A program made the translations under genes and the position numbers. A DNA stretch of 64,000 nucleotides from Vibrio hepatarius (lineage in GTDB: Bacteria > Pseudomonadota > Gammaproteobacteria > Enterobacterales > Vibrionaceae): positions 1 through 64,000 of the forward strand of contig NZ_JAATOO010000007.1 of the NCBI RefSeq assembly GCF_011806575.1, given 5' to 3'. Shown here piece after piece: positions 45,911 through 55,767 of this stretch (its first letter is position 1; each line of letters opens with the position of its first letter). The notes under the pieces are model-generated. The model had not been told where the DNA came from and did no database searches. It saw only the letters and a list, made by a program, of their open reading frames with translations.

Positions 45911-46816
45911 ATGAATAAGTGGCCCAGCCTCAAACAGTTACATTACCTTGTGACTTTGCATGAAACCCGTCATTTTAGTGAAGCCGCCGAACGCTGCTTT
46001 GTTAGCCAGTCGACCTTAAGTAAAGGCATACAAAACCTAGAGGAACTGATTGGGTGTCCTCTATATGAGAAGAAAGACAAAAAAAGCCCGCTGGTGTTTA
46101 CCCATGCCGGTGAGATGGTCGTCCTTCAAGGGCGAGAACTGCTAGCAAAAGGGCAAGATTTGGTCGAGCTTGGTCGTCTCTGTCAAGGTGGGGAGATGCA
46201 AGGTCAGTTGAAAGTTGGCTGTATCCCAACCATTGCGCCTTTCTTATTGTGCGATTTAGTCCAAGAAGTAAACCAACGTTTCCCACAACTGAACATGCTA
46301 TTAAGAGAAGACACCACAACGAACTTGCTTGCCGCGCTGCGACAAGGGGAGTTGGATGTGTTGATCTTAGCGTTACCAGTCGATATCGACGGCATGGAAA
46401 GCCGCATTGTCGGATCTGACCCGTTTCGTATGATCATCAGCCGCAATCAAGCCGACTCGATCAAAGTGCCGATTCGCTATGCTGATCTACCGGATGAATC
46501 CGTGTTCTTACTTGAACGCGAGCATTGCCTGACCGAGCACGCAGTATCGGCGTGCAAACTCACCGATAAAGAGAAGATCAATCCTTTCTCTGCGACCAGT
46601 CTACATACCCTGGTACAAATGGTGGCTAATGGTTTGGGGACCACCTTTATTCCGCAAATGGCCATCGACCATGGTCTGATCGAGAACCAAAATTTGGTCG
46701 TGGTAGACCCACCAGGCAAGCAAGCACATCGTCATATTGGCTTGGTTTGGCGTCCAAGTTCGTCACGAGTCAGTACTTTTAATCAATTAGCGGATGTCGT
46801 GTCAGGACTGCTTTAG
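45911..46816 (+). CDS. oxyR: Peroxide-sensing LysR regulator OxyR
   Basis: A 301-residue LysR-type regulator. The HTH is LKQLHYLVTLHETRHFSEAAERCFVSQSTLSKGIQNLEELIG. Redox cysteines are C206 and C215 (EHCLTEHAVSACK), separated by eight residues like C199 and C208 in E. coli OxyR. It is divergent from a 2-Cys peroxiredoxin, and the shared 198-base region is AT-rich. This context supports OxyR rather than a generic LysR. Confidence 0.93.
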   Translation: MNKWPSLKQLHYLVTLHETRHFSEAAERCFVSQSTLSKGIQNLEELIGCPLYEKKDKKSPLVFTHAGEMVVLQGRELLAKGQDLVELGRLCQGGEMQGQLKVGCIPTIAPFLLCDLVQEVNQRFPQLNMLLREDTTTNLLAALRQGELDVLILALPVDIDGMESRIVGSDPFRMIISRNQADSIKVPIRYADLPDESVFLLEREHCLTEHAVSACKLTDKEKINPFSATSLHTLVQMVANGLGTTFIPQMAIDHGLIENQNLVVVDPPGKQAHRHIGLVWRPSSSRVSTFNQLADVVSGLL

Positions 46817-46851
46817 CGAATAGTATTAGACCTATTCTGCCCAATACACTT

Positions 46852-46883
46852 AAAAAGCACACTAGTTTTAGTGTGCTTTTTAG
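46852..46883 (+). terminator. oxyR terminator
   Basis: Stem AAAAAGCACACTA / TAGTGTGCTTTTT with a short loop and a T run. Confidence 0.9.
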
Positions 46884-47415
46884 CATTTTATGCTGTTGGT
46901 TAACTTTAACTTGTAAAATTTTACAAAGATATTTTGATGAAGATTTCATTAAATTGTGAAATTTCACAGTGTCAATTTTACAGCGACGCAAAATCGACGT
47001 GTTTAATACATCCTTAGAAATTCCTGCTTAAGCCATACAAGTAAAGGTCTCTCTTTCTCTCTTCTTAACTCAAACGCTTGTTTGAATTCTTTATACATGT
47101 TGAATTTAACTGTAATTAAATTACGTAATTACTTACAGATTGCCCCTCAAAAACAGAGCTTTTGACCTTTCGGAATAAAACTTCGAATTTAACTTTTTGT
47201 TTACGTTTGGGGTTTCTAAATACGCCGGTCTGGTATAGCTTAAATGCAAGCTTTTTAAGACTTATGTCTAGATTGCAAAGCGAACCAAGGTTAGCGAAAG
47301 TAAAGCCACAGACAGAAGATAAGCCGGAAACGAATTACAATTGAGTTGGATGTTAATTGTTGTTTGATACTTACAAATGTAATCCGGCGTCAATTACTCT
47401 AGTAAGGAAAAGATT
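46884..47415 (+). promoter_or_regulatory. aceBA upstream region with paired palindromes
   Basis: A 532-base stretch without a convincing gene. TTGTAAAATTTTACAA at 46911-46926 is a perfect 16-bp palindrome, and TTGTGAAATTTCACAG at 46954-46969 is a close relative, with centres 43 bp apart (about four helical turns). A third symmetrical element, CTGTAA ... TTACAG around AATTACGTAATT, lies at 47111-47139. These look like operators for a regulator of the glyoxylate shunt, not encoded nearby. Confidence 0.55.
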
Positions 47416-49044
47416 ATGCTTGCTCAAACACCAGATAGAGAAAAAACAACAGAAGCCCAAGAAGGCAAGCTTGAAGTGACGGGTACCCTTTCCCCAGAGC
47501 ATCAAGCCGTTTTCCCTGTTGAAGCCCAAAACTTTTTGTCTACTCTGTGTGCAAAGTTCGCTGGACGCATTGACAGCTTGTTAGCTGCTCGTGAAGAAAA
47601 GCAAGCCGCTATCGATGCGGGCGAACTGCCGGACTTTCTCCAAGATACGCAAGATATCAGAGAAGGTAGCTGGAAGATCCTGGGGATTCCTCAAGACCTT
47701 CAAGACCGCCGTGTAGAGATTACCGGTCCTACGGATCGTAAGATGGTAATCAACGCATTGAACGCAAACGTAAAAGTGTTCATGGCGGACTTTGAAGACT
47801 CGATGTCCCCAGCTTGGGATAAGGTGCTTGACGGTCAAATTAACCTGCGTGATGCAGTCAATGGTGACATTAGCTACACCAACCCGGTTAACGGCAAGCA
47901 ATACCAGTTGGAAAATGATCCAGCCGTGCTGATCTGTCGCGTTCGTGGCTTACACCTAAAAGAAAAACACGTAACGTTTAACGGTCAAATTATCCCTGGG
48001 GCGCTGTTTGATTTCGCGCTTTACTTCTACAACAACTACAGAGCGTTGTTGAAAAAAGGCAGCGGCCCTTACTTTTATATTCCTAAGTTGCAGTCCTACA
48101 AAGAGGCGCAGTGGTGGAGCGACGTGTTCCACTTTACCGAAGACTACTTTGGCTTAGACACTGGCACGATCAAAGCAACCGTGTTGATCGAAACCTTGCC
48201 AGCGGTATTCGAGATGGACGAGATTTTGTTCTCTCTGAAAGAGCACATCGTCGGCCTTAACTGCGGCCGTTGGGACTACATCTTCAGTTACATCAAAACT
48301 CTTAAAAAACACCCAGACCGCGTTCTTCCGGATCGCCAAGTGGTGACTATGGATAAGCCGTTCCTTAACGCCTACTCGCGACTGCTTATTCGTACTTGTC
48401 ACAAGCGTGGCGCGTTCGCAATGGGAGGTATGGCCGCCTTTATCCCAGCGAAAGACCCGCAAGAGAACCAAAAGGTACTGGATAAAATTCAGAACGATAA
48501 AGCGCTTGAAGCTAATAACGGACACGATGGCACTTGGGTTGCGCACCCGGGCTTGGCAAATACAGCAATGGAAGTATTTGGCAGCGTACTCGGTCAGCGC
48601 AGCAATCAATTGGATGTATCTCGCGAAGAAGACGCACCAATCACGGCAAAAGATCTGCTTGAACCTTGCGAAGGTGAAAGAACCGAGCAAGGGATGCGTC
48701 ACAACATCCGTGTCGCATTGCAATACATCGAAGCTTGGATTTCAGGCAACGGCTGTGTACCTATCTACGGTTTGATGGAAGACGCAGCAACCGCAGAAAT
48801 CTCTCGCGCTTCAATCTGGCAATGGATTCAGCACGGTAAAGCGCTCGATAACGGCCAAGTGGTGACCAACGAGTTGTTTGAGCAGTACCTCGCTGAAGAG
48901 ATCAACGTGGTGAAAGCCGAAGTTGGTGAGCAGCGCTACAACTCTGGTCGCTTCGAAGAAGCCGCTGACCTGATGGCAAAACTAACAACCAGTCAAGAGC
49001 TGACGAATTTCTTAACCGTTCCGGGTTACGACTACCTGGACTAA
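47416..49044 (+). CDS. aceB: Malate synthase A
   Basis: A 542-residue enzyme that condenses glyoxylate with acetyl-CoA to give malate in the glyoxylate shunt. Malate synthase A motifs include NVKVFMADFEDSMSPAW, ETLPAVFEMDEILFSLKEHIVGLNCGRWDYIFS and WVAHPGLANTAMEVF. Length is near the E. coli protein (533). AAGGAAA is about five bases before the ATG. It is followed by aceA after 133 bases. Confidence 0.97.
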   Translation: MLAQTPDREKTTEAQEGKLEVTGTLSPEHQAVFPVEAQNFLSTLCAKFAGRIDSLLAAREEKQAAIDAGELPDFLQDTQDIREGSWKILGIPQDLQDRRVEITGPTDRKMVINALNANVKVFMADFEDSMSPAWDKVLDGQINLRDAVNGDISYTNPVNGKQYQLENDPAVLICRVRGLHLKEKHVTFNGQIIPGALFDFALYFYNNYRALLKKGSGPYFYIPKLQSYKEAQWWSDVFHFTEDYFGLDTGTIKATVLIETLPAVFEMDEILFSLKEHIVGLNCGRWDYIFSYIKTLKKHPDRVLPDRQVVTMDKPFLNAYSRLLIRTCHKRGAFAMGGMAAFIPAKDPQENQKVLDKIQNDKALEANNGHDGTWVAHPGLANTAMEVFGSVLGQRSNQLDVSREEDAPITAKDLLEPCEGERTEQGMRHNIRVALQYIEAWISGNGCVPIYGLMEDAATAEISRASIWQWIQHGKALDNGQVVTNELFEQYLAEEINVVKAEVGEQRYNSGRFEEAADLMAKLTTSQELTNFLTVPGYDYLD

Positions 49045-49177
49045 AAAGCAAACACACATTTTCACAACCAATAACGTAAACATTCCGCGGCGGAGCAGGA
49101 AGTACCGCCAAAGAAAAGGAAAAATCAGCGCCCATTTCTAATAAACAAGAGGCGCTCATCTAAAGAGGGATAGACCA

Positions 49178-50491
49178 ATGACTACATTAACTCGCCGCCA
49201 ACAAATTGAAGCTCTGGAAAAAGACTGGGCAACAAACCCACGCTGGAAACACGTTAAGCGTCCATACACTGCTGAAGAAGTAGTAGAGCTACGCGGTTCG
49301 ATTGTTCCTGCAAACACAATTGCACAACGTGGTGCAGACAAGCTGTGGTCACTGGTCAACGGTAGCGCGAAAAAGGGCTACGTTAACTGTCTGGGCGCAC
49401 TGACGGGTGGACAAGCGGTACAGCAAGCGAAAGCGGGCATTGAAGCGATTTACCTTTCAGGTTGGCAGGTAGCGGCAGATAACAACACTGCTTCAACAAT
49501 GTACCCAGACCAATCGCTATACCCAGTGGATTCGGTTCCTTCGGTAGTAAAACGCATCAACAACTCGTTCCGTCGTGCAGACCAAATTCAATGGTCTGGT
49601 GGTAAGTCACCAGAAGATGAAGGTGGTATTGATTACTTCCTACCAATCGTAGCCGATGCTGAAGCGGGTTTTGGTGGCGTACTAAACGCATACGAACTGA
49701 TGAAGTCGATGATTGAAGCGGGTGCTGCGGGTGTACACTTTGAAGATCAGCTAGCGTCAGTGAAAAAATGTGGACACATGGGCGGTAAAGTACTGGTTCC
49801 GACTCAAGAAGCGGTACAAAAATTGGTAGCAGCTCGCCTTGCAGCAGATGTTTCTGGTACAACAACGCTAGTAATTGCTCGTACCGATGCGAATGCAGCT
49901 GACCTACTGACTTCAGATTGTGACCCATACGATAAAGACTTTATTGAAGGTGAGCGTACTCAGGAAGGTTTCTACCGCGTACGTGCTGGCATCGATCAAG
50001 CGATTGCTCGTGGCCTAGCTTACGCACCATACGCAGACCTTATCTGGTGTGAAACAGCAACCCCTTGTCTGGAAGAAGCGCGCAAGTTTGCTGAAGCAAT
50101 CCACGCGGAATACCCAGATCAACTACTCGCGTACAACTGTTCTCCATCGTTCAACTGGGAGAAAAACCTAGACGCTGAAACGATTGCTAAGTTCCAGCAA
50201 GAACTTTCAGACATGGGCTACAAGTACCAGTTCATCACTCTAGCGGGCATCCACAACATGTGGTTCAACATGTTCGAGCTAGCGCATGACTACGCGAAAG
50301 GTGAAGGTATGCGTCACTACGTTGAGAAAGTACAGCGCCCAGAATTCCAGGCGGCTGAGAAAGGCTACACATTCGTAGCGCACCAGCAAGAGGTAGGTAC
50401 TGGTTACTTCGATAAGATGACGAATACGATTCAGGGTGGTAACTCTTCAGTAACAGCATTGACTGGTTCAACGGAAGAAGACCAATTCTAA
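49178..50491 (+). CDS. aceA: Isocitrate lyase
   Basis: A 437-residue lyase that cleaves isocitrate into succinate and glyoxylate. The signature with catalytic cysteine is [14 protein letters not shown] (near residue 190), with [28 protein letters not shown] before it. Length and sequence are close to E. coli AceA (434). It is transcribed with aceB. No aceK follows. Confidence 0.98.
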   Translation: MTTLTRRQQIEALEKDWATNPRWKHVKRPYTAEEVVELRGSIVPANTIAQRGADKLWSLVNGSAKKGYVNCLGALTGGQAVQQAKAGIEAIYLSGWQVAADNNTASTMYPDQSLYPVDSVPSVVKRINNSFRRADQIQWSGGKSPEDEGGIDYFLPIVADAEAGFGGVLNAYELMKSMIEAGAAGVHFEDQLASVKKCGHMGGKVLVPTQEAVQKLVAARLAADVSGTTTLVIARTDANAADLLTSDCDPYDKDFIEGERTQEGFYRVRAGIDQAIARGLAYAPYADLIWCETATPCLEEARKFAEAIHAEYPDQLLAYNCSPSFNWEKNLDAETIAKFQQELSDMGYKYQFITLAGIHNMWFNMFELAHDYAKGEGMRHYVEKVQRPEFQAAEKGYTFVAHQQEVGTGYFDKMTNTIQGGNSSVTALTGSTEEDQF

Positions 50492-50514
50492 TCCCTAGCC
50501 TTAGTACCACGTTA

Positions 50515-50547
50515 GGCGAGTTAAGGAGTGCAGGCCTCTAACTCGCC
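50515..50547. repeat. Hairpin sharing a 12-bp word with the one after scrR
   Basis: GGCGAGTTA / TAACTCGCC form a nine-bp stem with a 15-base loop, after aceA. The word GGCGAGTTAAGG and the closing ACTCGCC recur in the hairpin at 55768-55800, on the other side of the sucrose genes. It lacks a T run. Confidence 0.6.
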
Positions 50548-50598
50548 GCTATTTTGGTATTGGTATTCTGTTTTAGGCATAAGCTTTGACATGCTTTT

Positions 50599-50624
50599 GA
50601 GCGGTGCAGACCGCTCTTTTTTCG
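50599..50624 (+). terminator. aceBA terminator
   Basis: Stem GAGCGGT / ACCGCTC with a GCAG loop, followed by TTTTTT. Confidence 0.88.
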
Positions 50625-50679
50625 TTTTCTCCCAACAACTTTAATTTGGCAATATCCACGACACGTTTCGATTACTGCT

Positions 50680-51597
50680 CTACAAAGACGCCATCAATTG
50701 CGCTCGAGTCGGTAACGCCGTCATCGCCCCTTTCTGTGTGGTGGCTAACGCGCCGCAATGATTCCCCCAAATGACCGCTTGTAGAATCGTCGGCTGATGC
50801 TGCCACTCTGGATGTTGCGATAGCTTCGCCAATAGTCCACTCACAAACGCGTCACCAGCACCGGTCGTATCGACGACGTTTGCTTCTGTTACGCGAACCT
50901 GATGTTGTTTGCCGTTAAAGATCGCGAGCGAGCCTTGTTTTCCAAGCGTGATTAGCACCAAGGGAATATCCAACGAGCGTAGCGCCGCAATGCCGGTTTC
51001 CAACGTGTCAGTTTCGGTAAGGAAAAGTAGCTCTTCTTCGGAGAACTTAACAACATCTGCTTGCGCGACCGCTTGCATCACCACTTCTCGAATCTGCTCT
51101 GGCTCTGCCCAGACTTCTTCCCGCAGGTTTGGATCGAAGCTGACAAAACCACCTGCATTTTTTATCGCTGCAGCCGCCGCTAGAGTCGTGCCTCGGCTTG
51201 GTTCGTTGGCCAGAGCAATCGAGCAAAAGTGTAGCCACTCACCCTTAGCAAAAGTCGGAACATCTTGTGGTTGGGTGAACTGATCGGCACTGGGTTTGAC
51301 CATAAAGGTAAAAGTACGCTCGCCGAACATGTCCAAATCAACCAAAACAGTTGAAGTTCGGTGATCGTCATCTAGTGTCAAATAACTAGTTTCGACATTT
51401 TCTTTGTTGAGCACTTTTTGCATAAAGCGACCAAATGGGTCGTTGCCGACACGACCAAAGAATCCACATTCTCCACCAAGGCGAGCAATCCCAACCGCAA
51501 CATTGGCTGGTGCGCCGCCAGGGCATTTTAAGTAGGTGTTGTAGCTCTCTGGGATAAGGTCGACGACCGCGTCTCCGGTTAACCAAACTTTGCTCAT
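50680..51597 (-). CDS. scrK: Fructokinase (PfkB/ribokinase family)
   Basis: A 305-residue sugar kinase, probably phosphorylating the fructose released by sucrose-6-phosphate hydrolysis. The N-terminal GGAPANVAVGIARLGG and the C-terminal VVDTTGAGDAFVSGLLAKL (catalytic Asp in GAGD) are PfkB signatures. The start is set at 51597 (MSKVWLTGDAV), since AAGGA stands eight bases upstream; the next Met, at 51600, is equally possible. It is the last gene of scrB-scrA-scrK, 100 bases after scrA. Confidence 0.92.
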   Translation of the reverse strand: MSKVWLTGDAVVDLIPESYNTYLKCPGGAPANVAVGIARLGGECGFFGRVGNDPFGRFMQKVLNKENVETSYLTLDDDHRTSTVLVDLDMFGERTFTFMVKPSADQFTQPQDVPTFAKGEWLHFCSIALANEPSRGTTLAAAAAIKNAGGFVSFDPNLREEVWAEPEQIREVVMQAVAQADVVKFSEEELLFLTETDTLETGIAALRSLDIPLVLITLGKQGSLAIFNGKQHQVRVTEANVVDTTGAGDAFVSGLLAKLSQHPEWQHQPTILQAVIWGNHCGALATTQKGAMTALPTRAQLMASL

Positions 51598-51697
51598 CAT
51601 CTGCATCCTTATATTGTATTGTTTGACGGAACATGCCCATCACGGGTGGATGAATGGCGCCAGAGTGATAGTGTGCTCTGGCGCGCAGCGCTATTCT

Positions 51698-53068
51698 CTA
51701 ACCTCGCTTAATTGGGTTGTAAAAGCGAGTTAATAAGAACGAAGTTGCGAAAGCACTGGCAATGACACACAAGTAGCCGAACACTGCCGTCAAAGAATGC
51801 GAATAGAGTAGCACGCCCGGTAAGAAGGTAATGCCCATGCCTGTTGCGCTGATGCCAAGTACGTAAGTCAAGAATCCGCCGACTGCACCGCCAACCATAC
51901 CGAACATAAACACTTTGCCGTACTGTAAGTTTACACCGAACAGTAGTGGCTCGGTAATACCAAACAGTGTCGACATAGACGCGCCGTAAGCGTTACCTTT
52001 TTTCACCTTATCTTTCAGTAGCGTCGCAACCGCAATCGCTGCACCAAACTGACCAGCCATAGAAGCCGTCGCCAGTGGCTGAATTGGGTTCACGCCAGTT
52101 TCGTTCAATAGACCGATTTCAATCACACCGAGTGCGTGGTGCAGACCGGTAATAACAATCATCTGCTGCACCGCACCAAACAGAATGTAACCAATGCCCA
52201 TCGGTAGCTCTAACGCCATGCGAACCAGTGAGGTACAGCCGTGTTCAATAGTCTGCAAAATTGGACCAAAGCCAAATAGGATGACAAACACCGCGATAGT
52301 GATGGTCAGAAACGGCGTGAACACCAAATCCATGCTCGCAGGAATAAAGCGGCGTAGATTGCGCTCTAGATAAGCGACAAACCAACCAGCAAAAATTGCA
52401 GGCAGTACTGTGCCTTGATAGCCGACGAGTGGGAAGTCGAAACCAAACAGTTTCACCATCATCGGCTCGGCAGCTCCGTTGGCGACCGCCCAAGCGTTAG
52501 GCAGTTGCGGTGCTACCATCATCAAACCGACCACGATTGCGATGATCGTATTACCACCAAATTTCTTTGCCGCAGAGAAGGCGATTAAAACGGGTAAGAA
52601 GGCAAAGGCCGTATCGGTAAGCATGCTAAACAGTGCAAGGGTTTCAGCGGAAAACTGTGCGCCTGAATGGAGCAGCATGCCGCGTAGACCCATCAACAGA
52701 CCAGTCGTTACCAGCGCCGGGATAAGCGGAATAAGGATATCCGCCAGTGTACGCACGAGTTTCTGGCTAAGGGTCATATCGGCAAACGCATCTTGTTTGA
52801 AGTCTTTTGACTCAAACTCGCCGCCTAGTGCTTTTTTCAGGATCTCGTACACGTGAGAGACTTTACCCGTACCGATGATAAATTGGTGCTGGCCTGATTG
52901 ATAAAAGTAACCACTGATCTGCTCAATGTTTTTGGCTTTTTCACTGTTTACTTTGTCGTTGTCTTTAAGAATCAAACGTAGACGGGTCGCGCAGTGCTCA
53001 GCATTGCGGATATTGTCTACACCTCCGATACTGTCGAGTATCTCGTTGACGGTTGCTTGATAGTTCAT
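51698..53068 (-). CDS. scrA: Sucrose-specific PTS transporter EIIBC
   Basis: A 456-residue PTS permease. The N-terminal EIIB domain (1-85) has the phospho-cysteine in RNAEHCATRLRLILKD. The EIIC domain (about 105-456) has about ten transmembrane segments. No EIIA domain is present, so the glucose EIIA (Crr) is expected to donate phosphate. It imports sucrose as sucrose-6-phosphate. The ATG at 53068 (MNYQATVNEIL) is chosen; a GTG four codons earlier is possible. It starts 15 bases after scrB. Confidence 0.93.
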   Translation of the reverse strand: MNYQATVNEILDSIGGVDNIRNAEHCATRLRLILKDNDKVNSEKAKNIEQISGYFYQSGQHQFIIGTGKVSHVYEILKKALGGEFESKDFKQDAFADMTLSQKLVRTLADILIPLIPALVTTGLLMGLRGMLLHSGAQFSAETLALFSMLTDTAFAFLPVLIAFSAAKKFGGNTIIAIVVGLMMVAPQLPNAWAVANGAAEPMMVKLFGFDFPLVGYQGTVLPAIFAGWFVAYLERNLRRFIPASMDLVFTPFLTITIAVFVILFGFGPILQTIEHGCTSLVRMALELPMGIGYILFGAVQQMIVITGLHHALGVIEIGLLNETGVNPIQPLATASMAGQFGAAIAVATLLKDKVKKGNAYGASMSTLFGITEPLLFGVNLQYGKVFMFGMVGGAVGGFLTYVLGISATGMGITFLPGVLLYSHSLTAVFGYLCVIASAFATSFLLTRFYNPIKRG

Positions 53069-53083
53069 TCTGTTCACCACTTA

Positions 53084-54538
53084 TTATTTTGTTAGGTACT
53101 GTAAGTTGATGTTGAGTTCGGTATTGTCGGTTGAAGAAAGGTGGAGTCGATGTTCGACGTCTTCCGGGAAAAACAAACAGGTGAAAACGTCTCGACCGTC
53201 ATTGATGTATATTTCGATGATGCTCTCATCGCAGATCAATGAAACCGTGTTGATGTCGTAATCTGTTTCTAATTCGCGTGTTGAACCAAAGCACCAGTCT
53301 TCGGCATGGTGCTCGTAGTTTGTTCGGAATAACGAGATGTGATTGTCATTCACAACCAAGTTAACCGAGCGGTTGTTTTCATTGACCAGCGCAACTTCGA
53401 AGTTGCGGCTGCCTTGTTCAAGCTTTAGGTTAAGTGCAAAAGACAGGCTGTCTAAGTCAATACACTGTTCACCGTTTAGATGCAGCGACTCGCCTTGTAC
53501 TGCGAGCACTTTCTCGAACAGTTTTTCCGGATACTGATGTAAGCGCTGTTGTTTGACCGATAAACGTCTCGGTAAGGTTAAACAGTGAATCCAGCCGTAA
53601 TCCATACTTGGTAGTTCTTCATCTGTGCCTGCCCAAGCGATTAAGGTCGGCTTGTCCGGTGAGTTCGCCAGAGTTTGCGGCGCGTAGAAGTCAAAGCCGC
53701 GGTCGAGTTCATCCCAATGCTCAACTTTGAAGCTTAAGTTGTCGAAGTCGACCGTGCCTAAGCAGTAGACGACGTTAAACTTGTTATGGAAGCGGAATTC
53801 TTGTGGCTCCACGCCTTGCGGTGAGAAGATCAGCACGTCTTGGTCGTCTACCTTGAGTAAGTCTGGACACTCAAACATGTAGGCAGAAAAAAACGGCGCG
53901 TCAATCTCGATATTGAGCTCACCTTGGAACTCCCATTTTGTTAGGTCGAACGACTTGTACACGATAATGCAGCCTTTCATGTCCGCCTCGCGCTGCGCCC
54001 CAAGCAGCATGAAATAACGACCGCCGTTTTTTAGCACTTTAGGATCTCGTACGTGCCCGGTGTACCCTTTTGGCACCGACTGAATTACCGGGTTGCCTGC
54101 ATATTTGACCACGCTGTTGTCGGAGGAGAGAAGCGCTAAACATTGGTTCGCATCTCGGTCGGATTCGAGCTTTATGTTACCGGTGTAAAATAGGTACGCT
54201 TGGTCATCTTCAACGATTGCCGCTCCTGAGTAGGCACCGTGTGATTCATAGCTCTCTGTTGGGGTGATTTTCGCCCCATGCTCTTGCCAGTGAATTAAAT
54301 CGGATGACGTCAAGTGCATCCAATGCTTCATGCCATGGAAAGTATCGAATGGAAACCACTGATAAAACAGATGGTATTGATGGTTGTAATAGCAGAAACC
54401 GTTAGGATCATTGAGCAACCCATGCGGCGGTGTAATATGAAATTTAGGTCTGTATTTTGAGTTGGTTTTGATCTTTTCAAAATTACGCACATCGCGTTCT
54501 GTCGCTAAGTCGATCGTTTTGTATTTTAAATTTTCCAC
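53084..54538 (-). CDS. scrB: Sucrose-6-phosphate hydrolase ScrB (GH32)
   Basis: A 484-residue glycoside hydrolase family 32 enzyme that splits sucrose-6-phosphate into glucose-6-phosphate and fructose. Catalytic motifs are present: HITPPHGLLNDPNGFCYY (nucleophile Asp), VRDPKVLK (RDP) and FECPDLLKVDD (general acid Glu in ECP). The start is set at the GTG at 54538 (VENLKYKTIDL), with AGGTGG six bases ahead. The longer reading to 54739 lacks a ribosome site and runs through the operator region. First gene of the scr operon, divergent from scrR. Confidence 0.92.
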   Translation of the reverse strand: MENLKYKTIDLATERDVRNFEKIKTNSKYRPKFHITPPHGLLNDPNGFCYYNHQYHLFYQWFPFDTFHGMKHWMHLTSSDLIHWQEHGAKITPTESYESHGAYSGAAIVEDDQAYLFYTGNIKLESDRDANQCLALLSSDNSVVKYAGNPVIQSVPKGYTGHVRDPKVLKNGGRYFMLLGAQREADMKGCIIVYKSFDLTKWEFQGELNIEIDAPFFSAYMFECPDLLKVDDQDVLIFSPQGVEPQEFRFHNKFNVVYCLGTVDFDNLSFKVEHWDELDRGFDFYAPQTLANSPDKPTLIAWAGTDEELPSMDYGWIHCLTLPRRLSVKQQRLHQYPEKLFEKVLAVQGESLHLNGEQCIDLDSLSFALNLKLEQGSRNFEVALVNENNRSVNLVVNDNHISLFRTNYEHHAEDWCFGSTRELETDYDINTVSLICDESIIEIYINDGRDVFTCLFFPEDVEHRLHLSSTDNTELNINLQYLTK

Positions 54539-54613
54539 GTTACGCCACCTGAGTTCGTTGCCTGTGAAAATCATAGTGAGACTGCAAAACGGAGAAAACC
54601 GCGTGGCAAGTTT

Positions 54614-54633
54614 ATTTATCGATTTGTCGATAA
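54614..54633 (+). promoter_or_regulatory. Palindromic operator between scrB and scrR
   Basis: TTTATCGA-TTTG-TCGATAAA, a perfect eight-bp inverted repeat with a four-base spacer, lies 76 bases before the scrB start and 100 before scrR. LacI-family repressors bind such palindromes, and ScrR is encoded alongside. Two further inverted repeats lie at 54661-54684 (ATGTAAC/GTTACAT) and 54668-54704 (ACTAAAT/ATTTAGT). Confidence 0.6.
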
Positions 54634-54732
54634 AAACGGTTAAATATGCAGCGCTCTGTGATGTAACACTAAATCTTGTTACATGATTTGCGATACCATT
54701 TAGTCTCAACCAAAACTGGGACGGTAAACGGT

Positions 54733-55734
54733 ATGACAATTAGAGATGTAGCCAAGCAAGCGGGCGTATCGATCGCCACCGTCTCAAGGGTTTTGAACGG
54801 CAGTGATAAGGTTTCTCCTGAAGCCAAACAGGCGGTTGAGCAGGCTATGACGGTGCTTAACTATCAGAAGCCCGCCGTCAAACGGCGTAAGCCGACCAAG
54901 CTGTTTGCTGTGATTGTGCGTAACATGACTAACCCATTTTTCGCCCAGTTGGTTGATGTGTTGGAAGAAGAGGCTTACAAACATGGTCGCAGCATCTTGC
55001 TGTTTAACAGTCGCAATAATTTGCAACTGGAGAAGACCTTCTTGTCTGAGTGCGTTAACCACAAAGTCGACGGAGTGTTTTTGATTCCGCGCTCTTTAAA
55101 GCCTCAGCATTTAGCCGAGCTGGACGCGCTTCCTTTTCCCGTGGTGTTACTCACTGCAACCAGCGAGCAAACCGCGAGTATCGGTACCAATCATCGTCAT
55201 GGCGGTGAGCTGGTGGCCAAGTATTTTGTTGAGCAGGGTTATCACCGGATTGGTTTTATTGGCGCGAGTGACAAGCTGTCTGACCGCTTTATCGGCTTTA
55301 CGCGTGAGCTAGAAAGGTTAGGGCGGGATCTACCAGAACAACGAGTGCTCGCCCCTTATACCTCTAAGTCTTTACAGGCATTTATTTCGCGTGAGATTGC
55401 AGATCGAGACGCTCAGCTGGAAGCCGTCTTTTGTTCGGATGATATCTGTGCCAGTCACTTGTACAACGCGATGAAAACGATGGAGATAGAGTGGAGAAAG
55501 CAGGTTGAAGTGGTCGGGTTTGACGACACCTTTATCGCTCAGTCGCTGGGCTTTTCCAGTGTTCGTCAACCGATGAAACAAATCGCGCTACTTGGGTTTG
55601 ATAAGATGATTTCCGCATTGCAAGAAGGTGAAATGGAACAATCGCCAACTTTGTTGGAGCCGACATTAGTCGTTCGCCATGCTCCGGCGATAACCGCCCT
55701 TGAGCGCGCACCAGAAATTCTGCGCAGCGAATAG
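54733..55734 (+). CDS. scrR: LacI-family sucrose repressor ScrR
   Basis: A 333-residue LacI/GalR regulator. The HTH is MTIRDVAKQAGVSIATVSRVLNGSDKVSPEAKQAVEQAM, and a periplasmic-binding-like domain follows (NPFFAQLVDVLEEEAYKHGRSILLF, GSDLI-type region FCSDDICASHLYNAMK). The start is set at ATG 54733, where the HTH begins; a start 19 codons upstream is not supported. It is divergent from scrB and probably represses the scr genes until fructose or a sucrose product is present. Confidence 0.93.
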   Translation: MTIRDVAKQAGVSIATVSRVLNGSDKVSPEAKQAVEQAMTVLNYQKPAVKRRKPTKLFAVIVRNMTNPFFAQLVDVLEEEAYKHGRSILLFNSRNNLQLEKTFLSECVNHKVDGVFLIPRSLKPQHLAELDALPFPVVLLTATSEQTASIGTNHRHGGELVAKYFVEQGYHRIGFIGASDKLSDRFIGFTRELERLGRDLPEQRVLAPYTSKSLQAFISREIADRDAQLEAVFCSDDICASHLYNAMKTMEIEWRKQVEVVGFDDTFIAQSLGFSSVRQPMKQIALLGFDKMISALQEGEMEQSPTLLEPTLVVRHAPAITALERAPEILRSE

Positions 55735-55767
55735 ACCATTAAAGAGCAGTACATTTGAGGTCGGAGA

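Noticed and set aside
46954..46969. TTGTGAAATTTCACAG as a CRP site
   Set aside because: The spacer between TGTGA and TCACA is four bases, while CRP needs six; a relative at 46911 points to another regulator.
47162..47344. A 60-codon frame upstream of aceB
   Set aside because: No ribosome site, no family resemblance, and it lies in the AT-rich operator and leader region.
50515..50547. The hairpin after aceA as the aceBA terminator
   Set aside because: It lacks a T run; the hairpin at 50599-50624 has one.
54539..54739. A 67-residue N-terminal extension of ScrB
   Set aside because: It would run through the operator region, lacks a ribosome site and is not family-like.
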